A stretch of DNA of 64,000 nt from Acanthosepion pharaonis (lineage: Eukaryota > Mollusca > Cephalopoda > Sepiida > Sepiidae). The stretch spans positions 934,001 to 998,000 of the forward strand of contig CAHIKZ030005494.1 of assembly GCA_903632075.3 (NCBI GenBank). The letters run 5' to 3'. Both the position numbers and the translations under genes were made by a program. A model generated the notes under the pieces. The model saw only the letters and a program-made list of their open reading frames with translations. It did not search any database and was not told the origin of the DNA. Of this stretch, positions 21,690 through 32,290 are shown in pieces (positions within the stretch are counted from its first letter, which is position 1; each line of letters begins with the position of its first letter).

Positions 21690-22819
21690 CTTTGTTTGAC
21701 ACAAGGCAGATATATTGAGCACCCAGTGAGGATCACACACACACTGACTTTTTGAGGTCAGTTTGCTCACCAAAATTGTTTTTTCAGCAGTTATTATCTA
21801 TCATTACTTATGGGTCATAAACTAGAATTGTGATATTGAAGCAATAATTATTTTATCATCCGTTTGATTTTTTTTTACCTGCATTTAAGATAGCAAATCT
21901 AATCAGATCTCTTGACACTGATAACTCATGCATTGTCAGATTAACGCTTGTCATGTGTCAGCAATTAAGTAGATGTGCTAATGACCTGCCACAAAAATCT
22001 TTTGGTGGAAATGTTAGAGAAGCTGGCTTCCAGTTTCATATCATTAAACCTTTGCCAATACCTGACACATGACTGAACTTGTTCCATAGACCAAGTTCAC
22101 ACACGTGGCTGCAATAAATCTACACATGTTCCCACAGAATATCTGGCTCTCAGCCAAGAAATCGTATGCTGTCTGTTTTTCATTGATGTTGACACCTAAA
22201 CTTTCTAAATCTCTAAATCTTATTTCAGATTTTGCTTGAATGCACTTTTACCAACAGATTTTTAGGAGAAGGGTTTTTTCTAAAATTCTGTTTTTTTTTT
22301 TTGTTTTTTTTTCCTTCTCAAATATTTTCTAAAATTCTGTTTTTTTTCTATCTTGTTAATGCTAACTTCAGTTTTGTAGCCAAAATGTAAACAACAGTAA
22401 GGTTATTTTTAGTGGGGACACATGTTTGAGTTGCTATGCTATTTCTTGTTTTTTTTTTTTTTAACAGTGCAATGTCAGATAAATCCTCATTTTGTTTCTA
22501 TAAATATCAGAACGGATGGCAATATTAAGACCTTCCTTCAGCAAGAAATAGGCAATGAAACATTTTTAGTGCATTTATAGATATGCATGTTATTGAAATA
22601 TATAGTTACAGTGTAGCAGAAAATAAATGCAACTTGAACAACAAAAATTTATTTTTTCTAATAGTAATACAGCTGTAATTTACAAGAAAAAAAATGATAG
22701 CCTACCAGATACCACTGCTTTGCAAAAAAGACCTAGGGATATTCTTGATATATTTTTGGAGGGAGGGTTTTCTTACAAGCTAGTGACTTGCCAATGGAAA
22801 GAAACAATTTGGGTACTTG
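21690..22819. other. Intronic stretch, nothing recognised
   Basis: Poly-T runs near 22290-22310 and 22450-22462. No exon-like open frame. A fragment at 21700-21730 is shared with 12.1 kb. Confidence 0.4.
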
Positions 22820-22829
22820 CTATATAGAT

Positions 22830-22975
22830 AGATATAAAAAGACAAAATAAAAGCATATCTTAGCCAATGCATTTCGTCCTCTTATGGACTTTATCAAAGC
22901 AAATGTCTTAATAAAGACCATCAGATGGTGAAACACATCATCTCAGATAAGGTGTCCCTTTGTCTTTGTCCTTTT
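22830..22975. repeat. Imperfect hairpin repeat
   Basis: 'cctcttatggactttatcaa' and the downstream 'cttaataaagaccatcagat' form imperfect inverted arms. It resembles the hairpin at 39012-39071, which also has a cctctgagg/ccctcagagg pair and a TA tract next to it. Confidence 0.45.
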
Positions 22976-23039
22976 ACAGATATATTTTTTAGTTATATAT
23001 GAATTTTTACATACATACATATATTCTATAGACTTTAAA

Positions 23040-23110
23040 TAATAATTAATATATATATAAAAGCACACTTTGAATAATGAATTATACACACACACACACT
23101 TTGAATAATG

Positions 23111-23157
<47 letters not shown>

Positions 23158-23216
23158 AACACTTTGAGTAATGAATTATATATACATACATACACACACT
23201 TGCACTTTACATAACG

Positions 23217-23279
<63 letters not shown>

Positions 23280-23316
23280 TACACACACACTCACACACAC
23301 TTTACATTATGATTTT

Positions 23317-23350
<34 letters not shown>

Positions 23351-23386
23351 GTTAATGAATTACATATACACTTTAAATAATGAATT

Positions 23387-23419
<33 letters not shown>

Positions 23420-23420
23420 T
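23040..23420. repeat. Higher-order microsatellite array
   Basis: About six copies of a short unit, 'cactttgaataatgaattat' or a variant (cactttacataacgttat, cactttacattatgatttt, cactttaaataatgaattt), separated by (TA)n and (CA)n tracts of different lengths. Small open frames here are repeat translations. Confidence 0.85.
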
Positions 23421-23894
23421 TCCCTTGCAACAGAAGAGTGTTGTCAAGCTGTATCTATAGTCACTTAATGACATCATCTTTTAACTCAAGTGTCTCTTAT
23501 AATAATTGCTTATCATTTTCATTTGTATTGTGCTTTCTTTAAGGTTGTGATTCCAAAATGCTTATTGTTGACTTCTGACTGTAAGGCTAGGTCAGGAGAT
23601 AATTTTCATATAGATGACAAAAGTATAGACAGTTTTACACTTGTTATATTCTTATTAGGATTTTCTTGTTCAACTGTCTCTATTAGACTAGTGACAATAC
23701 AAAATGAATATTTATTTTCTTGTAATATATGAACATGTGTGTTTAGGAGATTCCGATTATTTTTTTATGTCATTTGAATTAGTGTTTCACCACAATTCCC
23801 AAGTCCTTGATGCTGAAAGGTTTTCAACCCCACTTGTATTCCAATGTTGTATCAGGAAAATAATCAGCATTTAATTGAAATCTTTCTTTTTTTT
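23421..23894. other. Intronic stretch, nothing recognised
   Basis: The 80-codon frame at 23490-23732 has no splice sites or recognisable motif. A poly-T run lies at 23887-23902. Confidence 0.4.
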
Positions 23895-24140
23895 TTTTTT
23901 TTAAATAATTTTCACTCTGTACAAGGCCTGAGAACCACTCAAGGTAGAGGGTTACAGAGTAAAAGGTACAGTTTATGCAGATATGTGGGGAAGATAATAG
24001 TTAACCCTAGATATGCATAAATTTTATAGTGATCTGAGGTTGTAGTAATCGGGGAGGAGGGGAAGCATGCTCTTAGGAATTTGTTCCACAAAACAGCAAT
24101 TTGTGGGAAGAAGAACATTTCACCAATACTCATTTAAAAA
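23895..24140 (-). mobile_element. LINE-derived 3' fragment, minus strand
   Basis: Shares 'gattgtagtaat(t/c)gg' to 'gggaagaa' blocks with 49.80-49.87 kb, and sits next to a poly-T run, as expected for a reversed retroposon tail. Confidence 0.45.
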
Positions 24141-24416
24141 CTTTCCTTGGCAGGAAATTAATGACTTTGATCTTAAAATGTGTTACCAGCAAATCTGTCT
24201 CCTATCTGTATACTGCAATCTATTCAACTGTGTAACTTAACCCCAGAAACTTTTCTCATGAAAAGTGAGAGAGCATAGGATGGAGTAACATGACCATTTT
24301 CAAAACATGTAATCAGGACACATGATTAACACACACGTGATTACATGGTTTAAACTATGCAACTGTGTTGCAAGTCAATCTGTATCCCACTTGGATATTG
24401 TAATATATTTAACAGT

Positions 24417-24709
24417 CAGTGCCAGATTTAGCAGGTTGAATCCTAAGGCCTCAAAATTTAGGGGTCCTCCAGCCAAGGTGTATAATATTTTTGACAGTCA
24501 TAGGCCTTTCTTACACATGCTGTCATAATGCATTGTAGACTCTAAATAACCCTTCAGTAATTTTAAACACCCGTCGTCATCCTCGGTTTTATTTAAATTG
24601 TTTAATTTAACACTCTTCCATTTTCCTCTACTCGTGAGAATGAGGGATTTGGAGGGAGTCTCATAAGTGGAACAGCCTAGGGCCCTCTCTTAATCTAAAT
24701 CCAGCCCTG
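24417..24709. mobile_element. hAT-like non-autonomous element
   Basis: The left end 'cagtgccagatttag' pairs with the complement of the right end 'ctaaatccagccctg'. The 8-bp flanks are ttaacagt (24409-24416) and tcaacagt (24710-24717), one mismatch, as in hAT 8-bp target duplications. 293 bp, no transposase. Contains 'tagggccctctcttaatcta' typical of gene-poor internal DNA. Confidence 0.7.
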
Positions 24710-24739
24710 TCAACAGTCTCAATTAAACCTCACAAGTTC

Positions 24740-25035
24740 CTTACATATCAATGTAGGTCAGCTGCTAAGAAAGTTGGTTTCCTTGTGCTGTGTAAGACAA
24801 TTTTTCTCTCTGGAATCTATCTATAAGTCTATCATTTGTCCATGCTTAGAAATGGCTGCCATCTAGAGCTCCTTGATAAAATCCAAAGAATAATCAGCAA
24901 TATTATTGGTTCTGATCTGGCATCTCAATTTAAATCACTTCCCACCACCATAAGGTTGCCTCTCTGTGCCTTTTTTTATAAGTATCTGCTGGTATATTTA
25001 TCACTGTGGATTCTGGTATGGAATGCCTAAATGAT
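24740..25035 (+). mobile_element. LINE (L2x) C-terminal remnant
   Basis: The plus strand reads 'ELLDKIQRIISNIIGSDLAS', after 'tcagctgctaagaaagttgg' (SAAKKVG) and followed by 'RLPLCAFFYKYLL'-type sequence. Frame broken by stops. Confidence 0.7.
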
Positions 25036-25099
25036 CAGTGCTTATCTCTTCACACCTATGTTTGTATATATACAGGGCATAGTCTAGAAAGAGATTAAA

Positions 25100-25860
25100 T
25101 AGATTGAGGCTCTCATTTGCTCCTTATTATATATTTGCCTAGTTGTTAACTGAGGCAAAAGATGGCTTGTTAATTTTAACACCTCCAAAACTAAACTTCT
25201 CTCTATTAATCATTTGAGAGACCTCTCTCTGCCTTCCATCAACAAGGCTGATGCTAACCGATAGGAAAGGGATTCGTTGCACCTTCTCAGGCTAACATTC
25301 TCAGCTGACATGAAGTGGAACGACCATATGGAATCCATTTCTAGATCAGCTGCTAAGAAAATTGGTTCACTATGCTGTGTGAAACAATTTTTCTCTCTAG
25401 AATCTATCATATATATATCTATAAGTCTAGCATTCATCCATGCTTAGAATATTGCTGCCATATATGGTCTGGTGCCCCTGCTATTTACCTTGAGCTCCAT
25501 GATAAGATCCAGAGAAGAATCATCAATATTATTGGTCCTGATCTGGCGGCTCGGCTTCAGTCACTTGCCCACTGCCATAAGGTTGCCTCTCTGCCGTTTT
25601 TATAAATATTTATATATAATTGTTCATATGCGCTCTTCACTATGGTACCTAGACTCTATGAATTTAAGCACAGTACAAAACTGGCATCGAAATCTTATCA
25701 AGCTAGCTATATATAGCTGCAAGTTCTATGCTAACAGTTTCTTTTCTCACACTTCTTGCTTGTGGAACACTCTTCCGGCTCCATGCTTTCCAGCCAACTT
25801 TAATCTACAAAAATTTAAATGCAATGTCAATCACTATCTACTGTTCTCCTGATTACACTT
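25100..25860 (+). mobile_element. LINE (L2x) reverse transcriptase C-terminal remnant
   Basis: Best L2x copy. Across frames it reads 'LTFSADMKWNDHMESISRSA', 'AKKIGSLCCVKQFFS', 'YKSSIHPCLEYCCHIWSGAP', 'DKIQRRIINIIGPDLAARLQ', then 'YLDSMNLSTVQNWHRNL' and 'NFNLQKFKCNVNHYLLFS' at the end. The order matches the end of jockey/CR1-type reverse transcriptases. Frameshifts at several points and a small TA insertion near 25410 make it non-functional. Confidence 0.82.
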
Positions 25861-26539
25861 TTCTCTCTCCACTCATTAATGTTTCTGTTCCTTATTCTTC
25901 TACACCCTGTAACTCTTTGCTGCCTTGCCTGTGGTGAAACCAATTTTAAAAAAAATAAAAATGTCAGTAGTGGAATGAAAACACTGTACATGATCAGGGT
26001 GCATGATTTATGCTTTCGTATGATTACGTGACTGTAACCATTAAGATCTATAAAAAAAACAAAAAAACATCAAAGCTTGCAAATAGAAGCAGGAGAGACA
26101 GGTTTGTTTTCACTCTGCTCTGTAGTTAGGTGTGGTCAGTCATTTAAGGGCCATATATGATACACATTTGGGTGTCTCTTTCGATTCATGATTGACTAGG
26201 CAGAAGATTTGGTTGAAGATGATTTAAATATAATCTCATCCTGAGCTCAACCACCCATTCTCTCACCAGCCAATATTCCCCAAATAAAGCAAAAACTCAC
26301 GAATGCTACAACAGAGTCCTGAGCTACCCCTGACCATGACACAATAATCACTGGCCCATCTGTCGAGCTAAAGTTATTACTTTGTTATTAATTATTACCT
26401 ATATCTTGGAACTATGAGTTTTGTTTGCAAAATTCTCAGCTTGCATAGACTTTACTTTCAATAATTTAACTTGGCTTTTTTTCCTTGGATTATTTTTGTA
26501 AATGGCAGAAAATAAATCCCAATGTATTTTTTCTTTTTA
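25861..26539. other. Intronic stretch, nothing recognised
   Basis: No open frame or repeat family seen. The segment 'gaactatgagttttgtttgc' at 26408 and the following ~110 bp recur at 27155-27270, so a local duplication spans this region. Confidence 0.45.
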
Positions 26540-26772
26540 TTAGGTTGGTGCATAATTATCAGGCGTTTTTAACAATGTTTATTATGAAAAAAGAAACATA
26601 ACAATTCAACAATAACATTTTTGAATGATTATTCCAGAGTGTATGATTATTGACATGCATTTTTATAACCTGAAAATAAAATAATATTTTTATTAAGAAA
26701 AGTAAACAAAACAGCAATTTTTATTAACAAATAACTCCTAGAAAAACGCCTGATAATTATGCACCAACCCAA
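26540..26772. mobile_element. Mariner-type MITE
   Basis: 233 bp with near-perfect terminal repeats: 'ttaggttggtgcataattat' plus 'caggcgttttt' and its complement at the right. TA on both sides. The TTAGGTTGGTGCA start is characteristic of mariner elements of the Hsmar1/MADE1 type. No coding capacity. Confidence 0.85.
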
Positions 26773-27299
26773 TAGATATGATAGACAAATGCACACAAAA
26801 TATTCCATTTTGTAGAATCTAGAATCATTACCAATTTTACTGTAAATAAAATAGTAAATAATAAAAATGACTATTTTTTTTTTTCTGTATAAAAGAGAAA
26901 ATGTGATAAATAGTAAACTTATTTCAGAATGTTTGTAGCCCCTCCCCCTTTTCCATTAAACTATATTTTTTCAGTTTCTTTAAGTAATTAGTCTAAGATA
27001 TTACTATTTAACTTTCAGTTATCAAGTCACTACTTTATATTAAATAGAAAGAACAGATTGGATACAAAATCATTTTTTTTTTCTTTCAATCCCAAATTAT
27101 TACAATTACTACTTTTATTATTTATTGTACCAATTAGTACTTGAAAACTCAGAACTATGAGTTCTGTTTGCAAAATTTTCAGCTTGCATAGATTTTACTT
27201 TCAACATTGGAACTTGACTTTCTTTCCTTTGATTATTTTTGTAAATGGTGGCAAGAAATGAATCCCAATGTATTTTTTTTTTTTGTATAAGTTGTCATA

Positions 27300-27610
27300 T
27301 TGATTTGTTTTTATTGGTTATCAACATTTTGCAGGTTATTTAAAGCCAGAAAATATTTTTAGATTGTAAGAATTTTTTAGGGATAATGATTTACTTATAC
27401 AAGTCCTACAGTCATAACTGGAGGAGAAGAGATGGATTCATAACTGGAATTGAAACTTGGCTCTCTGATTTCTAATTCTGAGCCATTATCCATTACACCA
27501 CCCGCACATCCAAGCTTACAGCAACTGTTATTCCCAAGCAGTCACCTATCTTAATACTGACCATGCTTGATATTGCTTAACTTTGGTGATCATACAAGAA
27601 CCTGTGTTTC
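27300..27610 (-). mobile_element. Chimeric 5S rRNA/tRNA SINE, minus strand
   Basis: Minus-strand order: 5S-like head ('gatcaccaaagttaagcaat', 'atggtcagtattaagatagg', 'tgactgcttgggaataacag'), then 'gcttggatgtgcgggtggtg', tRNA-like unit ('gtaatggataatggctcaga', 'gccaagtttcaattccag'), type A body, and tail 'ctggctttaaataacctgca' with 'aaatgttgataa'. The complete order is preserved, so this is the best copy of the family. Confidence 0.8.
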
Positions 27611-27704
27611 AATGTGATGTGGCTGTAAATTGCCAGAGGTTGTGTGCAATTTTTATTTCTGTACATATTAAATTATATCTTGTGTCACTGTTGTAGAGAC
27701 ATAC

Positions 27705-27863
27705 CTCGCCAAAGCAAGAGAAGTTGAATTGTCTGTACTTGATGTGCTTGTAGACATCATAGACGTGCAAGGCAAACTCTGGAAAATCAATATTGAAGTG
27801 ACACAGCGCATACGTTATTGGTGAGAACAAGGCTAACACAAGCGAGAGATCTTGGTTTCTTAC
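27705..27863 (-). CDS. Candidate minus-strand exon, function unknown
   Basis: On the minus strand a 159-nt (53-codon) open block begins after an acceptor-like ccttccttggtctcag and ends at a consensus donor, GAG|gtatgt. Both ends are phase 0. It reads 'VRNQDLSLVLALFSPITYAL', 'CHFNIDFPEFALHVYDVYKH', 'IKYRQFNFSCFGE'. The open frame goes on past both edges, from a stop near 27890 to 27609. Base composition is richer in GC than the intron around it, and the peptide looks protein-like, with aromatic and cysteine residues. Against it: the same ctcag|gtaag could instead be a donor, the plus strand is open over part of the block, and I recognise no family. No partner exon was found. It could be a nested gene's exon or a fragment of a retroposed or mobile gene. 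Confidence 0.35.
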
Positions 27864-28194
27864 CTGAGACCAAGGAAGGATAAAAAGTGCTGACTTTTTG
27901 TTTCAGGAGAGTTTGTTCTTTGAGATTGGTGAAGGTTATACCCATGTTCCAGAGAAAGAGCCATAGTACTGTTGTTTACAGTGTACAGGAAACAGAGTCC
28001 CAAGTGAAGCGTTGTTCCAGTTTCCACGTTAGCTGTCAGCGGGAACAGATTTGAGTGGAAATTTATTTTTCCTACTACCTAATTTTCATTTACATCACAC
28101 AGTCACATTATTGCTGTTATGAGGAGATAAACAAATCCCACTTTTTTTTCGTTTTTGCAAACACCTTTCAACTAATCATCACTCCATAAAACAA

Positions 28195-28675
28195 AAATCA
28201 AAACACTGAAATAATGGTGTCCTGGATAAGACGATAAGCTACATCTGCGTCCTGGGTAAGACAATAAACAGCATCCAACAGCAAGGCCTCTGATCAGGAG
28301 GGTTTGAGTAGTATGGAACCATCTCTTAATTGCTAGTGTTCCCAGGTTCACCCTGACCTGGGGTGGTAGCATCTGTTAGGGTCCCATCTATGGGCAAATA
28401 GTTAACTATCAAACTAGAGTCAAAGCACTATGAAAGTGTAAAAATAAGTTTTAATACCATCATTTTTTGTAAAAAAAATTATTACCACCAATGAATTTTT
28501 GCAGTAAAAAAATTATTACCACCAATGAATTTTTGAAGTAAAAAAATTATTACCATCAATACATTTTTTGAAAAGAAGTATTAGGAGCAATACATCTTTG
28601 AAAAAAATATTAGTCAGCATTAAATAACCCATTGAGGTTGATATGCCATGAAACAAACCAAGCCAAACTGAAATA
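28195..28675 (+). mobile_element. Dispersed repeat family R1, copy 3
   Basis: Starts with two 'taagac(g)ataa' units at 28221-28270, then 'cttaattgctagtgttccca', 'gggcaaatagttaac', and three or four repeats of an approximately 35-bp unit 'aaaaaaattattaccaccaa' plus 'tgaattttt'. It ends at 'ttgaggttgatatgcc'. The internal repeats are expanded compared with copy 1. Confidence 0.7.
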
Positions 28676-29523
28676 ATGTTTGGTAATTCTTTTTTTTATT
28701 TTTAAATTTTGGTTTAATTAAATTTTTGGTATGTTTTTGTTGTTAAAAAATAGTCCTTGTATGATTTGATTGTTTTTTCTTACAAGGTAATACTGAAATC
28801 CTTCCCCAACCCTTTAAATGTCATGAAACTGGTATTATCAACACCCGCCATCACTTGCATTGACATCTTTCATCGGCTGGCTTAATCTTTAATGTGCAGC
28901 TGTTTACATGTTTGTTGCATCTGCGTTTTATATCATTTGACTCATGTCCCTCAGCAACCAACAATGACAGTTGATTAATTTAATCTCTTACAGCAATAGC
29001 AAATTGTATTCAAAATTCCCACCTGATTACCTTCAATTCCCGTCTGATCAGCTTTTACCTTTGGAAATATGGAAGAAGACTAAAACTACTTTTAATGAAT
29101 TGGTTGAGAGCATTTACATTAATTCATAATCTTGAAAAAATAAATTTAATAAGTTCTCTCTTTCTGTTGGGGAAAAGAGTTTGTCACTTGAGAATATAAA
29201 GAAAGTGGAGAATGAAGTCTTGAGAGGCCATATGTCATACACGAATAAATCCTGGTTTATATTTGTTTTATATTTTACTTTGTCTCTAAATAGTTTTGAT
29301 TAATCTAGCATTAAGAGTTTAAAATGATTTCTGTAACTATCTAAAAAAGATAAATCAATAATTTTAAAAATGTTTCAATGTCTGTCTTGTAAACAAATAT
29401 TTGTAATTTGTGCATAAAAAGCAGATGGTCTCAATCTGACAGAAAAAAATATTTTGGTATTGAAAATGGATTTATTTTTTCAAAGAAAAATTGTATCTTG
29501 TATTATGAGCAGACTTGAACTAT

Positions 29524-29554
<31 letters not shown>

Positions 29555-29734
29555 GGACTGGGTGTGGAGGATAAATTGATTGACACTAATGGAATGAGCT
29601 ATTTAATGAACCCAATATTTAGGTCTAAATTTATTTGGTGCTTTGTAGGAAATGAACTTTTTTTAACCTAACTTGTTTAAGTTCTCAAAATTTTTATTTG
29701 TTTTTATTAAGCCCTCATTTAGATCTTTTTTTTT
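28676..29734. other. Intronic stretch, nothing recognised
   Basis: Contains a poly-T run at about 29525-29554. No exon or mobile element recognised. Confidence 0.45.
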
Positions 29735-29830
29735 TTTTTAATCAATTTCATTCCAAGCAAGAGAGTAAAGCCACTAAGGCATAATGGATTGCTGGGTGTG
29801 AAAGAATTAGAAAACAAAACTTTTTCTTTT
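29735..29830 (-). mobile_element. LINE (L2x) 3' tail, minus strand
   Basis: 'tttcattccaagcaagagag' then 'taaagccactaaggcataat' is the reversed L2x tail, preceded by poly-T (the reversed A tail). Confidence 0.6.
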
Positions 29831-31014
29831 TCTTTTTTTTACTCCTTAAAAAATAAAAATCTGGAAGACCTATTGTACTTAAAGGCATATAAAATGTACT
29901 CCCTATTTCAACAAGGAAAATATTGATCTGGTTATTGACCATTTTTTCTGTCACCATTTCTAAAGAAATAAGATTCCCTAAGATCCAACTCACAAATGCC
30001 GAAGAATTAGATTAACTGGAACATTATGGTAACAAATCAAGTACACAAAAAAGTTCAGTTGTCTAAACAAGATTTTGAATGTTAATGAGTCTTAAAGTCA
30101 TTGATAATTTATTTTCTTTAAAATAGCGTTTATGGTATTTTACAGAGAAATATGATAAAAAATAAACTATTTTTGTATCGATGCTCTCGTGTGCTAAAAG
30201 AAGAAACAAAAATAATCAGTAAGATTGATATCAGGCATAATACCATTTTGCAATATAAAAATGAGAGCATTTTTTTTTTTTTTAAATTTTATTCACTATT
30301 TAATTTTTTCTTGTTTCTTTATTCTCAAATTATTGATTTTTATTATTAAAATTTTTAATTCACATTTATAAATACAATTATCTGATTCTTGCATTTACAT
30401 ATTTTTTTCTGGTCTTATTTTATCAAAAGTACCAGAATTTTTAAATATTTTAAAACATTTACAATTTGAAAAAAAAACACGAAACAAAATAGTTATCAGA
30501 ATCCATTCAGTATAGAACAGTTAAAGAGAGAAAGAAAGTGTTTCAATATTATGTATAAAACAGTTAAAGAGAGCTATTACTAAAATTTTAATTTTGGATT
30601 TAGGATTTCCAATTATGTACATTATGAATTTTTAATTGATTCTGAGATCTAAAAGTTAAAATTAAAATAATAACAAAAGAAGTAATTGTAACAATATTGA
30701 ACAATATATTAAATTCTGTTTCCTCGTAATAATAAAAATGGAATACTTGAAGCAAGGGAGGTAACTATATATTTGGATTATTTCCCTTGCTTCAAGAGCA
30801 ACGTAAAATTTCATAATGCTAATATTCAGTCGGGCTAAGAAAAAGTAACTGAAAATGAAATTTAAAAAAATTATATTGTACACATTTTTTATTTTTTTTA
30901 AGGATTACATTTATTAATAATATTTAAATTTCTTTTTCAATTATTAAGAATTTACGTTATTTTCAGGTTCCATTTCTTTTCGTTTCCCATGTCCATTAAT
31001 AATCATGATTTTGG
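29831..31014. other. Intronic stretch with a small hairpin
   Basis: A perfect 14-bp inverted repeat 'cttgaagcaaggga' at 30746-30759 and 30783-30796 (23-nt loop). Otherwise only AT-rich DNA and poly-T at 30270-30284. Confidence 0.5.
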
Positions 31015-31455
31015 TTTGGTTTGTTTTAAGGCATATCAACACCTCAATGGGTTATTTAATGCCGACAAGATTTTTATTGCTGGTAATATTTTTTTTTTTT
31101 TTTTCAAAATGTATTGTTGGTAATATTTTTTTTCAAAAATGTACTGCTGCTATTGCTGGTAATAATTTTTTCCTTCAAAAATGTATTGCCGGTATTTTTT
31201 TCAAAAACTATTGCTGGTAATAATTTTTCCCAAAATGTATTATTGGTATTAAAACTTATTTTTACACTTTCATAGTGTTTTTCCCCCAGTTTCAGGGTTA
31301 ATTATTTGCCCATAGCTGGGACCCTAACAGGTGCTACCACCACGGGTCAGGGTGGACCTGGGAACACCAGCAATTAAGAGGTGGTTCCACACTCCTCAAA
31401 ACATGATCAGAGGCCTAGCTGTTAGATGTTGTTTATCGTTTTACCCAGGGCCCTA
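31015..31455 (-). mobile_element. Dispersed repeat family R1, copy 4, minus strand
   Basis: Reversed R1: 'ggcatatcaacacctcaatg', then five or so 'tattgctggtaatattttt' units, 'attatttgcccatagctggg', 'gaacaccagcaattaagagg', and 'gttgtttatcgttttaccca' at the end. Opposite in orientation to copy 3, 2.3 kb away. Confidence 0.72.
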
Positions 31456-31759
31456 TGATAATTTTAATGAACTATGACTATATTTTATATAGGGGGTAGT
31501 TTTTTTTGGGGGGGGGGGGTTAAGATCTGAGACAAAGCTATCATTTTCTTCTGTTTCATTAGCCCTAATTATAAAATGTGAAAAATACAAAAAATGATTT
31601 AAGACCTCATTCTTTTGAACCTTATTAATTTTATTTTATTTTTTTTTTAATTTTAAGATTTCATATAAGAAAGCTTTTTACAAAAATTACAACCATCTTT
31701 GCTTTGTTTTGATTAAATACTATGCTCAGGACCCTTACACAATAACCAATTTCAAATAC

Positions 31760-31921
31760 TACAGTGTAACCCGGATATAAGAGAAACCTGAGAGATATAA
31801 GAGAGATTTTCTCTGGTCCCAAATTAGAGCCTGTGTTAATGTATATAAAATAGACCCAACCCGGATATAAGAGACTTCTTCTCCGGTCCCGACAACTCTC
31901 TTATATCCAGGTTACACTGTA
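31760..31921. mobile_element. Pogo/Tigger-like MITE, second copy
   Basis: Same terminal repeats as 2034-2190 ('cagtgtaacccggatataag' and complement) and TA at the ends. The inner sequence is in the opposite orientation: 'ggtcccgacaactctcttat' at the right here, complement at the left there. About 162 bp. Confidence 0.82.
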
Positions 31922-32129
31922 TTTATAATTACATATTACGGTGTGAGCTGCACTAAATTTGGATAAATTAATTTCCTGTCTGGATATTAAATCTGATAAA
32001 GCTATAATGCAATAAATATTTCTGACAAAGAAACTAAAAATTCATGCATTTTGTGTGGTAGAAAAATAGAAATTTTTACTGTTTTATCAGCTTTTCTGTT
32101 TGAACCAACATATTCATTTTGGTTGTTCT
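31922..32129. other. Intronic stretch, nothing recognised
   Basis: AT-rich, no feature seen. Confidence 0.4.
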
Positions 32130-32290
32130 ACTCAAAGGTTTCAGCTCTGACTTTCTTCAGGAATGTTCATGAAATTTTGAACTGGACCCTTATTCAACCC
32201 ACAGTGGGGTAGATTCTTTTTCATCCTGCTTTCTATGCTTTAGAGGAGAGAATTCATATTAGTTTATTCTCCCTTGTCTATTTCCTTGTG
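32130..32290 (-). mobile_element. tRNA-SINE type B, diverged, minus strand
   Basis: 'gactttcttcaggaatgttc', 'ttgaactggacccttattca' and 'cacagtggggtagattcttt' follow the reversed type B order. Confidence 0.5.
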
